DNA of 6,465 nt from Verrucomicrobiota bacterium (lineage in GTDB: Bacteria; Verrucomicrobiota; Verrucomicrobiia; Chthoniobacterales; JAFAMB01), in the NCBI GenBank assembly GCA_019241095.1, contig JAFAXJ010000370.1, positions 1-6,465 on the forward strand. Direction: 5' to 3'. Position 1 is the first letter of the stretch. Every line of letters starts with the position of its first letter. Below the pieces are notes generated by a model. The model searched no databases. It was not told the DNA's origin and was given only the letters and a program-made list of their open reading frames with translations. Positions 1 to 5,183 of the stretch are shown here, piece by piece. The position numbers and the translations under genes are program-made.

Positions 1-135
1 CTGGCGCTGCAATATGCTAACGATAAGCTTACCGGAAAGAATGTTGATGCAATCCAGAAGACGGTTGTTATCCCAAACATTGTAATGACGAAGGACAACC
101 TGAACGAGACGCAAAAGTATATGTACGTCGAGTAG
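1..135 (+). CDS. Solute-binding protein of a sugar-type ABC transporter, C-terminal fragment (5' truncated by window edge)
   Basis: Frame 1 is open from the first base to a TAG at 133-135, giving 44 residues that end in ...KDNLNETQKYMYVE. The pattern of a short helix ending in LTGK, then a strand with VVIPNIVMTKDN, matches the C-terminal lobe of periplasmic sugar-binding proteins (Peripla_BP_1/4 class). In those proteins the last strand typically reads V.T.EN or similar just before the C-terminus. The complete minus-strand protein in this window has a comparable ending (TGK followed by TGVLVTKEN), which supports the family call. A LacI-type regulator shares this fold and cannot be fully excluded from 44 residues. 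A strong intrinsic terminator 74 nt downstream confirms that transcription of this gene ends here, so it is the last gene of its unit. Confidence 0.6.
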   Translation: MALQYANDKLTGKNVDAIQKTVVIPNIVMTKDNLNETQKYMYVE

Positions 136-208
136 TTCTCTAGCGGCCGGAAAACCTCTGTTCCTCCCAATTCTTTCGACAAGGCCAACTTCTTTGACGG
201 GTGCTTCG

Positions 209-247
209 CAAACAGGAGGGATCAACCCGAACTCTGTTTGTTTTTTT
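209..247 (+). terminator. Rho-independent terminator of the upstream solute-binding protein gene
   Basis: Perfect 7-bp arms CAAACAG (209-215) and CTGTTTG (234-240) are followed immediately by seven T residues (241-247). Within the 18-nt loop, GGG and CCC (218-220 and 226-228) can form an inner hairpin, so the structure stacks as an interrupted stem. The position, 74 nt after the TAG at 135 with no gene in between, fits a terminator for the plus-strand gene. Confidence 0.82.
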
Positions 248-368
248 ACCCCAGCAGGAAGGAAGCTTGAAAGTAAATGGGGAGGGCAGAACGATGAACT
301 TCTCCATCTCAAGCAGCCCCGCTTGACATGACTATATCCCGGAGATCGCGAAACGAAGGCTTATTGCC

Positions 369-383
369 GCCACTTTCAGTGGC
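369..383. repeat. Short perfect stem-loop between the convergent binding-protein genes
   Basis: GCCACT (369-374), a TTC loop and AGTGGC (378-383) form a perfect 6-bp stem. No T-run follows on either strand, so it is not a canonical intrinsic terminator. It lies about 150 nt beyond the stop of the minus-strand binding protein and could help end or stabilise that transcript. Apart from the terminator at 209-247, the 136-536 gap shows only this hairpin and a spaced inverted repeat (399-520). Confidence 0.35.
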
Positions 384-398
384 TATTAACATACCTTT

Positions 399-520
399 AC
401 TAACCTTCCTAGTTCGCCCATAGCAATTAACCTTGAACGTGAACGGCGCCTTGCCGCCACATTGATCCAGAGATTGCGCGTTCGCTTTCCGAGCGGGAGA
501 TTGCCTGTTCCAAGGTTAGT
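399..520. repeat. Widely spaced 9-bp inverted repeat
   Basis: ACTAACCTT at 399-407 is exactly complementary to AAGGTTAGT at 512-520, with 104 nt between the arms. A third partial copy, TTAACCTTG, begins at 428. The element lies just past the stop of the minus-strand binding protein gene (stop complement at 537-539). A 9-bp match over this distance can arise by chance, so a functional role is not established. Confidence 0.3.
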
Positions 521-536
521 GTTTCACATGGCAAAA

Positions 537-1634
537 TCAAGTCTGGCGAACTTGTCCGGTAACCCGACCCCAGTAATCGTTGAAATCGATTTTCGGTTCG
601 GATGCGATATGGGTCTTATAGAACTCGTCGGCGTTCTCCTTTGTGACTAATACCCCCGTGGCGTAGAATTCTCGATGCTCGTGCGGCTCTTTGGCAGGAT
701 CGAATTTCCCGGTTTTCGCTCCGTATGCAATGGAGAGCCCCATGCTTCCTTGCCAATAAGGATCCCAAGAGACGGTAGCGACAAACTCTCCTGCTCGTAT
801 TCCATCAATGGCCAGTTTGATGCCATCGATACCGGTAACGAGAACTTTTCCGGCGAGGTTCTCTGCTCGTAAGGCTTCCAGAGCACCGACTGCCATGTCA
901 TCGTTTGCGCACCAGATTCCTTTAATCTGATCACCAAAGCGCGTGAGCCACGCGCCCACAATGGGCAATGCATCGGTTGATTTCCAGTTAGCGATTTGGA
1001 AATCGAGCAATTTAACTCCTGGATTGGCGGCAATGGCCTTATCCAGTCCTGCCCGCCGATTAGTTGCCGCGTCGCTTGCGGGAATACCGCCGAGAGCCAC
1101 AATGCCTCCGGATCCACCGATCGCTTTGATTAGCTCATTGGCAGTCGCCTCACCGTATTTGAGGTTATCGTAAGTGATGTAGCAGACAAAATAGGGATTG
1201 CGGTCCCAGGGATGCAAATCCGCTGGCCTGGTCCACTGAGCGGTCATGTAGACCCCCGCTTTGACGCAGTCGTCAACTATGGGCCGAGCGTCCGGCGCAT
1301 CGTTGGGATCGACATTGAGCACCATGTTACCGCGGGTTTTCTCGATGATGGCGCGAATGTCGGCGATCCCTTTCTCGCTATTTCCTTCAGTCACCAAGGT
1401 TACATACTCCGCTCCGATGGATCTGGCGAAAGCTGCGCCCCCTTGATTCCAGGTTGCGTGATATGGATTGGAAAGAGATCGAATTGAGTTCACCATCGTG
1501 GGCGTACCAGCAGCATCGCTGTGGCGACTGAGCGCTCCAAAAGCTGCAACGCCGGTTGTGAGTACTGTCGTTTTGCGGATAAATGTTCTGCGCTTGATAG
1601 GCAGGTTGGGAGAATCAAATTTTGAGGAGCTCAT
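537..1634 (-). CDS. Tat-secreted sugar-type ABC transporter substrate-binding protein
   Basis: From ATG 1634 the product has 365 residues, normal for a periplasmic sugar-binding protein. It begins with a twin-arginine signal: R15-R16-T-F-I-R, a hydrophobic stretch at about 23-35, and a likely cleavage near SDAAG (about 39-43). The mature part shows Peripla_BP_4-type landmarks: S.SNPYH..W..GGAAFA near 53-70, WCANDDMAVGALEALR at 241-256, and GIDG at 268-271 followed by G.F.ATVSWDP..QG. It should capture a carbohydrate or similar polar ligand in the periplasm and deliver it to a permease that is not encoded here. The ligand cannot be read from the sequence. The frame stays open upstream to ATG 1742 (401 residues), where AGGAG at 1757-1753 sits 10 nt before the ATG. 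I prefer 1634 because it gives a normal Tat n-region and leaves the operator-like palindromes (1645-1666) non-coding. Its own ribosome site (GAGTGAG) is weak. Confidence 0.85.
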   Translation of the reverse strand: MSSSKFDSPNLPIKRRTFIRKTTVLTTGVAAFGALSRHSDAAGTPTMVNSIRSLSNPYHATWNQGGAAFARSIGAEYVTLVTEGNSEKGIADIRAIIEKTRGNMVLNVDPNDAPDARPIVDDCVKAGVYMTAQWTRPADLHPWDRNPYFVCYITYDNLKYGEATANELIKAIGGSGGIVALGGIPASDAATNRRAGLDKAIAANPGVKLLDFQIANWKSTDALPIVGAWLTRFGDQIKGIWCANDDMAVGALEALRAENLAGKVLVTGIDGIKLAIDGIRAGEFVATVSWDPYWQGSMGLSIAYGAKTGKFDPAKEPHEHREFYATGVLVTKENADEFYKTHIASEPKIDFNDYWGRVTGQVRQT

Positions 1635-1644
1635 AGGCTCACTC

Positions 1645-1666
1645 AGGCAAGCGCTTGCGCAAGCCT
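1645..1666. promoter_or_regulatory. Overlapping palindromes resembling a LacI/GalR-family operator
   Basis: Two perfect 12-bp palindromes overlap: GCAAGCGCTTGC (1647-1658) and GCTTGCGCAAGC (1653-1664). Both sit inside a 22-bp near-palindrome. The first contains AAGCGCTT with a central CpG, the hallmark of LacI/GalR-family operators. It lies 11-32 bp upstream of the preferred start of a sugar-binding protein gene, a typical place for repression by a sugar-responsive LacI-type regulator. No regulator gene is visible in the window, so the binding protein is inferred. Confidence 0.5.
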
Positions 1667-1673
1667 TTGTCAA
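1645..1673 (-). promoter_or_regulatory. Candidate sigma70-type promoter for the binding protein gene
   Basis: On the minus strand a perfect -35 hexamer TTGACA (1673-1668) is followed by a 17-bp spacer filled by the palindromes, then TTGCCT (1650-1645) at the -10 position. The -35 is consensus, but the -10 matches poorly. Transcription would start almost at ATG 1634, giving little or no leader. The call is tentative, and a promoter upstream of 1742 is equally possible. Confidence 0.25.
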
Positions 1674-1861
1674 AAAAATTGCGTATTCGTCACAATATTT
1701 CTCAATGCATGGATGCAGTTGCTTAAAGCTGAGACGTTTCATCCATTCCAGACTCCTAGTAGTCTCGCTCCCCCAGTTCGGGAACCTGCACCATAAGGGG
1801 CGACGATGCGTGCGGTTAGTTGCCGACAGCGTCGCGCCTGCTATAAACGCGGTCCGTATTC

Positions 1862-1879
1862 GCGAAGTCCGGGCTTCGC
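1862..1879. repeat. Small stem-loop downstream of the GNAT gene
   Basis: GCGAAG (1862-1867) and CTTCGC (1874-1879) form a perfect 6-bp stem with a TCCGGG loop, 28 nt past the minus-strand GNAT stop. No U-tract follows on the minus strand, so it is at best a weak or factor-assisted terminator separating the GNAT gene from the binding protein gene. Confidence 0.35.
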
Positions 1880-1906
1880 ACTGATGATCATTATATGATA
1901 GACCTT

Positions 1907-2503
1907 TTACTCATTGGAACGATTGAGGCGCAGCTCAAGATGTCGCTTCACATCGGGCCACTCGCTCGCAAGAATGCTATAAATCACAGTGTCGCGGACG
2001 GTGCCGTCGGGACGAGCTTGGTAGTGACGGATGGTACCATCTCGTTTGGCCCCAAGAGCTTCAATAGCGCGTTGCGAGGCCATGTTGAAGTTGTCGGTGC
2101 GAAAGCCGACAACCTTGCATTTAAGCCCGTCGAAGGCGTGTCGGAGCAATAAAAGCTTGCAAGCAGTGTTAACATGGGTGCGCTGCCAAGTTCTTCCATA
2201 CCATGTGTAACCGATCTCAACACGATCAATACTGGCTATGATGTCGTGGTAACGAGTGGAGCCTACAATGGCATGGCTGGAGAGGTGCCGCACAGCCCAA
2301 GGCAGCATCTGTCCGGCTTCTTGCCCTGCAAGCGCGTTCGCAATATAGGCTTTTACCTCCCCTGGTTTCGGAACAGAGGTGAACCACAGTTCCCAGAGAT
2401 GTCCATCGCTGGCGGCGGCAATCAGACCATTGTGGTGGTCGAGCGCAAGTGGTTCCAGACGGATATCGTAGCCTTCAAGGGTTACTGGATCAGGTTTGTT
2501 CAT
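1907..2503 (-). CDS. GNAT family N-acetyltransferase, RimJ/RimL-like
   Basis: ATG 2503 is preceded by GAGG with 5 nt spacing (GAGGACAAC-ATG). This makes it the likely start rather than the in-frame ATG at 2566, and gives 198 residues. The layout is that of Acetyltransf_3-type GNAT enzymes, which move an acetyl group from acetyl-CoA to an amine on a protein N-terminus or small molecule in the cytoplasm. Landmarks are VGSTRY at 80-85 (beta-4 region), VEIGYTWY at 95-102, the acetyl-CoA loop region QRTHVN at 107-112, FRTDNFNMASQRAIEALGA at 134-152, and a closing RDTVIYSI at 170-177. The loop lacks the canonical Q/R-x-x-G-x-G/A glycines. From memory, QRTHVNT-type loops are characteristic of a GNAT subgroup rather than a sign of inactivation. 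The substrate cannot be inferred. It is codirectional with the binding protein gene but at least 164 nt away from it, so probably separately transcribed. Confidence 0.85.
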   Translation of the reverse strand: MNKPDPVTLEGYDIRLEPLALDHHNGLIAAASDGHLWELWFTSVPKPGEVKAYIANALAGQEAGQMLPWAVRHLSSHAIVGSTRYHDIIASIDRVEIGYTWYGRTWQRTHVNTACKLLLLRHAFDGLKCKVVGFRTDNFNMASQRAIEALGAKRDGTIRHYQARPDGTVRDTVIYSILASEWPDVKRHLELRLNRSNE

Positions 2504-2614
2504 GTTGTCCTCAGAAAAGCGCAAAGGTTGACCATGGACGGCCACCAAGGAAAAGCTCCTGACCACGCTGACAATCTTGTAACATAATCCGTCTCGCTTT
2601 ACGAGGAATCATGC

Positions 2615-2644
2615 TTATGCATAAACGCTCTGCTTGGCCAAGCA
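2615..2644. promoter_or_regulatory. Two adjacent perfect palindromes upstream of the GNAT gene
   Basis: TTATGCATAA (2615-2624) and TGCTTGGCCAAGCA (2631-2644) are both perfect palindromes separated by 6 bp. They lie about 110-140 bp upstream of the GNAT start at 2503. The 14-bp one in particular looks like a site for a dimeric transcription factor. No regulator is encoded in the window, and no clear -35/-10 pair is visible near it, so the role is inferred. Confidence 0.35.
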
Positions 2645-2718
2645 AAAGCACTTCCTGTTATTGTGGATCCCATGTATTCCTTTTTTAGTCGCAGGAACTA
2701 ACGCGACTGACTCCGGTG

Positions 2719-2760
2719 TTTCAATCTGCCGAAGGCGTCTTTATGGGGCGCCTATTGAAA
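2719..2760. repeat. Two-tier interrupted inverted repeat
   Basis: Outer arms TTTCAAT (2719-2725) and ATTGAAA (2754-2760) enclose inner arms AGGCG (2733-2737) and CGCCT (2749-2753), with an 11-nt loop and a 7-nt asymmetric bulge on the left side. The two nested perfect matches would fold into one bulged stem in RNA. There is no following T-run longer than a few bases, so it is not an obvious terminator. Confidence 0.4.
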
Positions 2761-2799
2761 AACCTAGTTAGATTCCAAACATTGGGTCTGATTTCTGCT

Positions 2800-2818
2800 G
2801 CATGTCTCTGAGACATGC
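2800..2818. promoter_or_regulatory. Perfect 19-bp palindrome
   Basis: GCATGTCTCTGAGACATGC is perfectly symmetric: 9-bp arms GCATGTCTC and GAGACATGC around one central T. It is the longest exact palindrome I noticed in the window. It sits roughly midway between the two flanking genes, about 300 bp from each. It resembles a dimeric repressor operator more than a terminator, because no T-run follows on either strand. Confidence 0.45.
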
Positions 2819-3034
2819 CCGCGACGTTTTCCTGGACTACCTAAACGATCGCTCCTTCCATAAGATAGTAGCTCGTAGTTGTTTAGTCATTTGCAGCTCA
2901 GCCCCGTCTGTGCGGTGTTTATTTTTTCGCCGCAGATCGTTCAGGGACCTGCATGTCTAACATCCACCAGGCGGCGCCCGTCAGTTTTATAAGCAGGGAA
3001 CTATCCGCAGCGCATGAGTCGATAGCGTCCCAGT

Positions 3035-3050
3035 CGCGGTTTTTTCCGCG
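3035..3050. repeat. Stem-loop with a T6 loop upstream of the metallophosphoesterase
   Basis: CGCGG (3035-3039), TTTTTT (3040-3045) and CCGCG (3046-3050) form a perfect 5-bp GC stem with a homopolymeric loop. It lies about 97-112 bp before the ATG at 3147 and would be in the 5' leader if transcription starts upstream of it. The function is unknown. Confidence 0.35.
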
Positions 3051-3146
3051 TCCCGATGGGAATATTTCCTGATCGCCACAGGTATGCACCTTTGAGGGGT
3101 ATGCTCCAGCAGGCCCAATCCTAACAATCAAAAACAGAAAGTACCT

Positions 3147-4100
3147 ATGTCAGATTTCATCGAACAAAATACGAACCAGGACGGTGTTGACCGTCGGGGA
3201 TTTCTCAAATGTATGGCCTGGGCGGGCACGGGGGTTATTTGGTCGATCAACGGAGGAGTTCTGACTTCCACGGTCTTAGGCCAGGAAGCAACTAACCGAA
3301 ATGTAATCACTACGGCAGAACTAAACTTTGTTCAGATCAGCGATAGTCACATCGGCTTCAACAAACCGGCAAACACGGACGTCGTTGGGACTTTTCGTGA
3401 GACGATTATGCGAATCAATTCGCTACCGAAGGTGCCCGAGTTCCTGTTGCACACCGGTGATTTGACACATCTTTCCGATTCGGCACAGTTCGACACGCTC
3501 GGTCAGATGTTAAAAGAGTGCAGAACAAAGGATGTATTCTATGTTCCTGGGGAGCACGACATCTACGATGGCGGTGCACAGTTCCGGGAACGATTTGGTA
3601 AAAATACGGCCGGAACCGGATGGTACAGCTTCGACCAAAAAGGGGTTCATTTTATTGGGTTGGTCAACGTCGCAAACATTCAGGAGGGCGGCCTCGGTAT
3701 TCTTGGCCAGGAACAACTCGACTGGCTTGAAAAAGACGTTAGAAGTTTATCGGCCAGCACGCCAATCGTGCTGTTCGCGCATATTCCGTTGTGGGCTGTC
3801 TATCCTAAATGGGGCTGGGGGACGGACGATGCCGAGCGAGCGCTCACGTTTGTAAAGCGTTTCGGGTCAGTTACTGTTTTAAACGGACACATTCACCAAG
3901 TCATGCAGAAGGTGGAGGGAAACATCACTTTCCACACTGCCAGGGGTACAGCGTTTCCATTACCCGCACCGGGTTCAGTGCCCAAACCGCTTCCAGTAGT
4001 GGTCGAAGCCACGCAACTCAAAAAAATGCTCGGACTAGCCAGCGTGAATTATACCGAAACGAAGCACACTCTGGCGGTGGTAGACTCTACGCTCGGATAA
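3147..4100 (+). CDS. Tat-exported calcineurin-like metallophosphoesterase
   Basis: The product has 317 residues. R16-R17-G-F-L-K followed by a hydrophobic segment to about residue 43 is a textbook twin-arginine signal, so the enzyme is exported folded with its metals. The two-metal phosphoesterase motifs appear in order: D66-S-H68 (DxH), G104-D105 (GD), G135-E-H137-D138 in place of the usual GNHD, F-A-H212, and G247-H-I-H250 (GHxH). Such enzymes hydrolyse phosphomonoesters or phosphodiesters, and the fold resembles class III cyclic-nucleotide phosphodiesterases. The real substrate is unknown, and a periplasmic location argues against a role in cytoplasmic cAMP signalling. Glu136 replaces the Asn that normally bridges or ligates the metals. 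I think GEHD occurs in some Tat-exported homologues, but I could not check. ATG 3147 is the only start that keeps the whole signal; its ribosome site (AGAAAG) is weak. It is the first gene of a three-gene cluster, with 13 nt to the next gene. Confidence 0.9.
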   Translation: MSDFIEQNTNQDGVDRRGFLKCMAWAGTGVIWSINGGVLTSTVLGQEATNRNVITTAELNFVQISDSHIGFNKPANTDVVGTFRETIMRINSLPKVPEFLLHTGDLTHLSDSAQFDTLGQMLKECRTKDVFYVPGEHDIYDGGAQFRERFGKNTAGTGWYSFDQKGVHFIGLVNVANIQEGGLGILGQEQLDWLEKDVRSLSASTPIVLFAHIPLWAVYPKWGWGTDDAERALTFVKRFGSVTVLNGHIHQVMQKVEGNITFHTARGTAFPLPAPGSVPKPLPVVVEATQLKKMLGLASVNYTETKHTLAVVDSTLG

Positions 4101-4113
4101 GGGAAAGCGGTCA

Positions 4114-4542
4114 ATGATTCCCTGGGATAAGCTTCACGGGGCAATGACCCATTTCCCCATTGCCCTACTGCTGTTTTCGACGGCTTGCGATTTGGTCTCC
4201 GTTGCGCTTAAAAAACGTCCCCTTTCTCGAGAGTTGCGTGTGGTTAGTTTCTACTCTTTAGGGATTGCCGCTCTGGCGTCTGTGGGAGCTGTGATCTCCG
4301 GCATAGCTCTTACCAAAGGTGATTTATGGGGTCGCGGTGATTTTGGCTGGCACCATCGGTTCGTTTGGCCGGCTTTCGGCCTTCTCATGGCTTTGGCCGG
4401 GTGGCGACTGGTTGTGAGAAACGCGATGTCGCGGTTCGGACTGTATGTGTATCTGATCATGATGGTATTGGCTTCGGGGCTGATCGCTGCGGCAGGGTAT
4501 TTTGGAGGAGAAATACTTCTCAGCGGAGGAGGTGTCCCCTGA
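4114..4542 (+). CDS. DUF2231 four-helix integral membrane protein
   Basis: The 142 residues hold four hydrophobic spans, at about 11-31, 44-67, 83-101 and 110-130. The conserved features of the DUF2231 family are visible: H8 and the H13-FPIAL stretch at the start of helix 1, W79-H80-H81-R before helix 3, and GYFGGE (128-133) at the C-terminal end. The family's biochemical role is not established. Conserved histidines near the membrane faces, and frequent linkage to cytochromes, suggest haem or metal coordination and a part in electron transfer; that is inference. It starts 13 nt after the metallophosphoesterase stop, with an AGGGA sequence 10 nt before the ATG. It ends in TGATG, overlapping the cytochrome start by one base, so translation is probably coupled. 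Confidence 0.85.
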   Translation: MIPWDKLHGAMTHFPIALLLFSTACDLVSVALKKRPLSRELRVVSFYSLGIAALASVGAVISGIALTKGDLWGRGDFGWHHRFVWPAFGLLMALAGWRLVVRNAMSRFGLYVYLIMMVLASGLIAAAGYFGGEILLSGGGVP

Positions 4543-4916
4543 TGATTCCTTCCGAAGTTAAAGGTGTAATGGTAGGGGTTATCACCTCGGCAATCGTCTT
4601 GGCGGCGGCATTTACCGGTGGAACAGTCTACCGGAGTCAATATATAACGTCAAAGCAGCCTGCGAGTAAGCCGCTCTCTCCTGAAAACTTGGCAGCCAAA
4701 GGACGGGGTTTTTTCTTTCAAAGCTGTGCGCACTGCCATGGTCAGGACGCGGATGGGGGCGAGGATGCCCCGAGCCTGCTGAAGCTTCAAATTAGTGGTG
4801 CGCACATTGCTCTTGTTGTCCAGAGCGGGATCAAAGATGAGATGCCGTCATTTGCAAAAAAATACAATGAGCAGGACGTTTCTGCTATTATCGCTTACCT
4901 CAAGACGCTCCATTAA
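4542..4916 (+). CDS. Membrane-anchored monohaem cytochrome c (class I type)
   Basis: The product has 124 residues from ATG 4542. A strong ribosome site, GGAGGAGG (4525-4532), lies about 9 nt ahead inside the DUF2231 gene. Although the frame is open farther upstream to 4365, that part is a shadow of the DUF2231 gene. Residues 9-28 form one hydrophobic span with no clear signal-peptidase site, so the protein is probably anchored with its haem domain in the periplasm. The haem c motif is C62-A-H-C65-H66, and M101 in DEMPSF is the likely sixth ligand. A closing YNEQDVSAIIAYLKTLH helix is typical of cytochrome_CBB3/class I domains. It should carry single electrons, possibly to or from the DUF2231 partner. 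The acceptor is not encoded here. The 1-nt overlap with the upstream gene shows coupled expression. Confidence 0.92.
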   Translation: MIPSEVKGVMVGVITSAIVLAAAFTGGTVYRSQYITSKQPASKPLSPENLAAKGRGFFFQSCAHCHGQDADGGEDAPSLLKLQISGAHIALVVQSGIKDEMPSFAKKYNEQDVSAIIAYLKTLH

Positions 4917-5183
4917 TCGGGATTCTGAGGGTCCGAAAATTCTCCAGTTTTGCAATGATTTCTCATGAACACAATTGCAGGGTGGCTCCGATCGGTATCC
5001 TTTTTCGCGAGCCCGCCGGAACCCGCGTCCTTTTGAACCACCTAACTATTGTTCTATGGACACTTGCACTACCGCTGTGTTAGCAATCGGTTAGCGTTCT
5101 GATCTTGACAGGAACTAGACTGTGAAAATTGAGTCAGACTGAGCGCAGTGCAACAAGGAGTGAGTTATCGACCAATAAAGTCT
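4917..5183. other. Intergenic region between the cytochrome and lipase genes
   Basis: This is about 230-270 bp, depending on the lipase start. I found no convincing intrinsic terminator after the cytochrome: GC-rich CGCG...CGCG arms around 5006-5027 give only a weak hairpin. The 3' half contains TTGACA (5105-5110), the candidate ECF-type promoter (5111-5138) and an AAGGAG (5155-5160). That AAGGAG has no standard in-frame start codon at the usual distance. Confidence 0.4.
5111..5138 (+). promoter_or_regulatory. Candidate ECF-sigma-type promoter for the lipase gene
   Basis: GGAACT (5111-5116) matches the GGAAC core typical of ECF sigma -35 elements. After a 16-bp spacer comes GTCAGA (5133-5138), close to GTCTAA-like -10 elements. 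Predicted transcription would begin around 5145, which fits a start at ATG 5184 better than GTG 5148. A TTGACA directly upstream (5105-5110) lacks a good -10 at 17 bp (ATTGAG), so a housekeeping promoter is less convincing. No sigma factor gene is in the window. Confidence 0.3.

Larger units (their letters stand above)
2645..3146. other. About 500-bp region without a supported gene
   Basis: Between the GNAT upstream palindromes and the metallophosphoesterase start I find no frame with recognisable protein character. The longest open frame is minus-strand 3131 to 2919 (70 residues), with no family resemblance. The region holds the bulged stem at 2719-2760, a 19-bp palindrome at 2800-2818 and a stem-loop at 3035-3050. 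I could not identify a convincing promoter for the downstream operon, although it should lie here. The density of exact inverted repeats suggests regulatory sites, or a decayed element whose genes are no longer readable. Confidence 0.5.

Noticed and set aside
1468..1884. 138-residue plus-strand open frame opposite the 5' end of the binding protein gene
   Set aside because: It is an antisense shadow of a gene with clear Tat and binding-protein features. Its own product has no recognisable domain.
2504..2566. N-terminal extension of the GNAT protein to ATG 2566
   Set aside because: ATG 2503 has a well-spaced GAGG site, and the family-like sequence begins just after it.
2919..3131. 70-residue minus-strand open frame upstream of the metallophosphoesterase
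   Set aside because: It has no recognisable motif, no clear ribosome site and an unremarkable composition, and it sits where the operon's promoter must be. Probably chance.
4365..4541. Upstream in-frame extension of the cytochrome c
   Set aside because: It lies wholly within the DUF2231 coding sequence, and its translation is Arg-rich and not family-like. The strong GGAGGAGG and ATG 4542 give the natural start with its membrane span.
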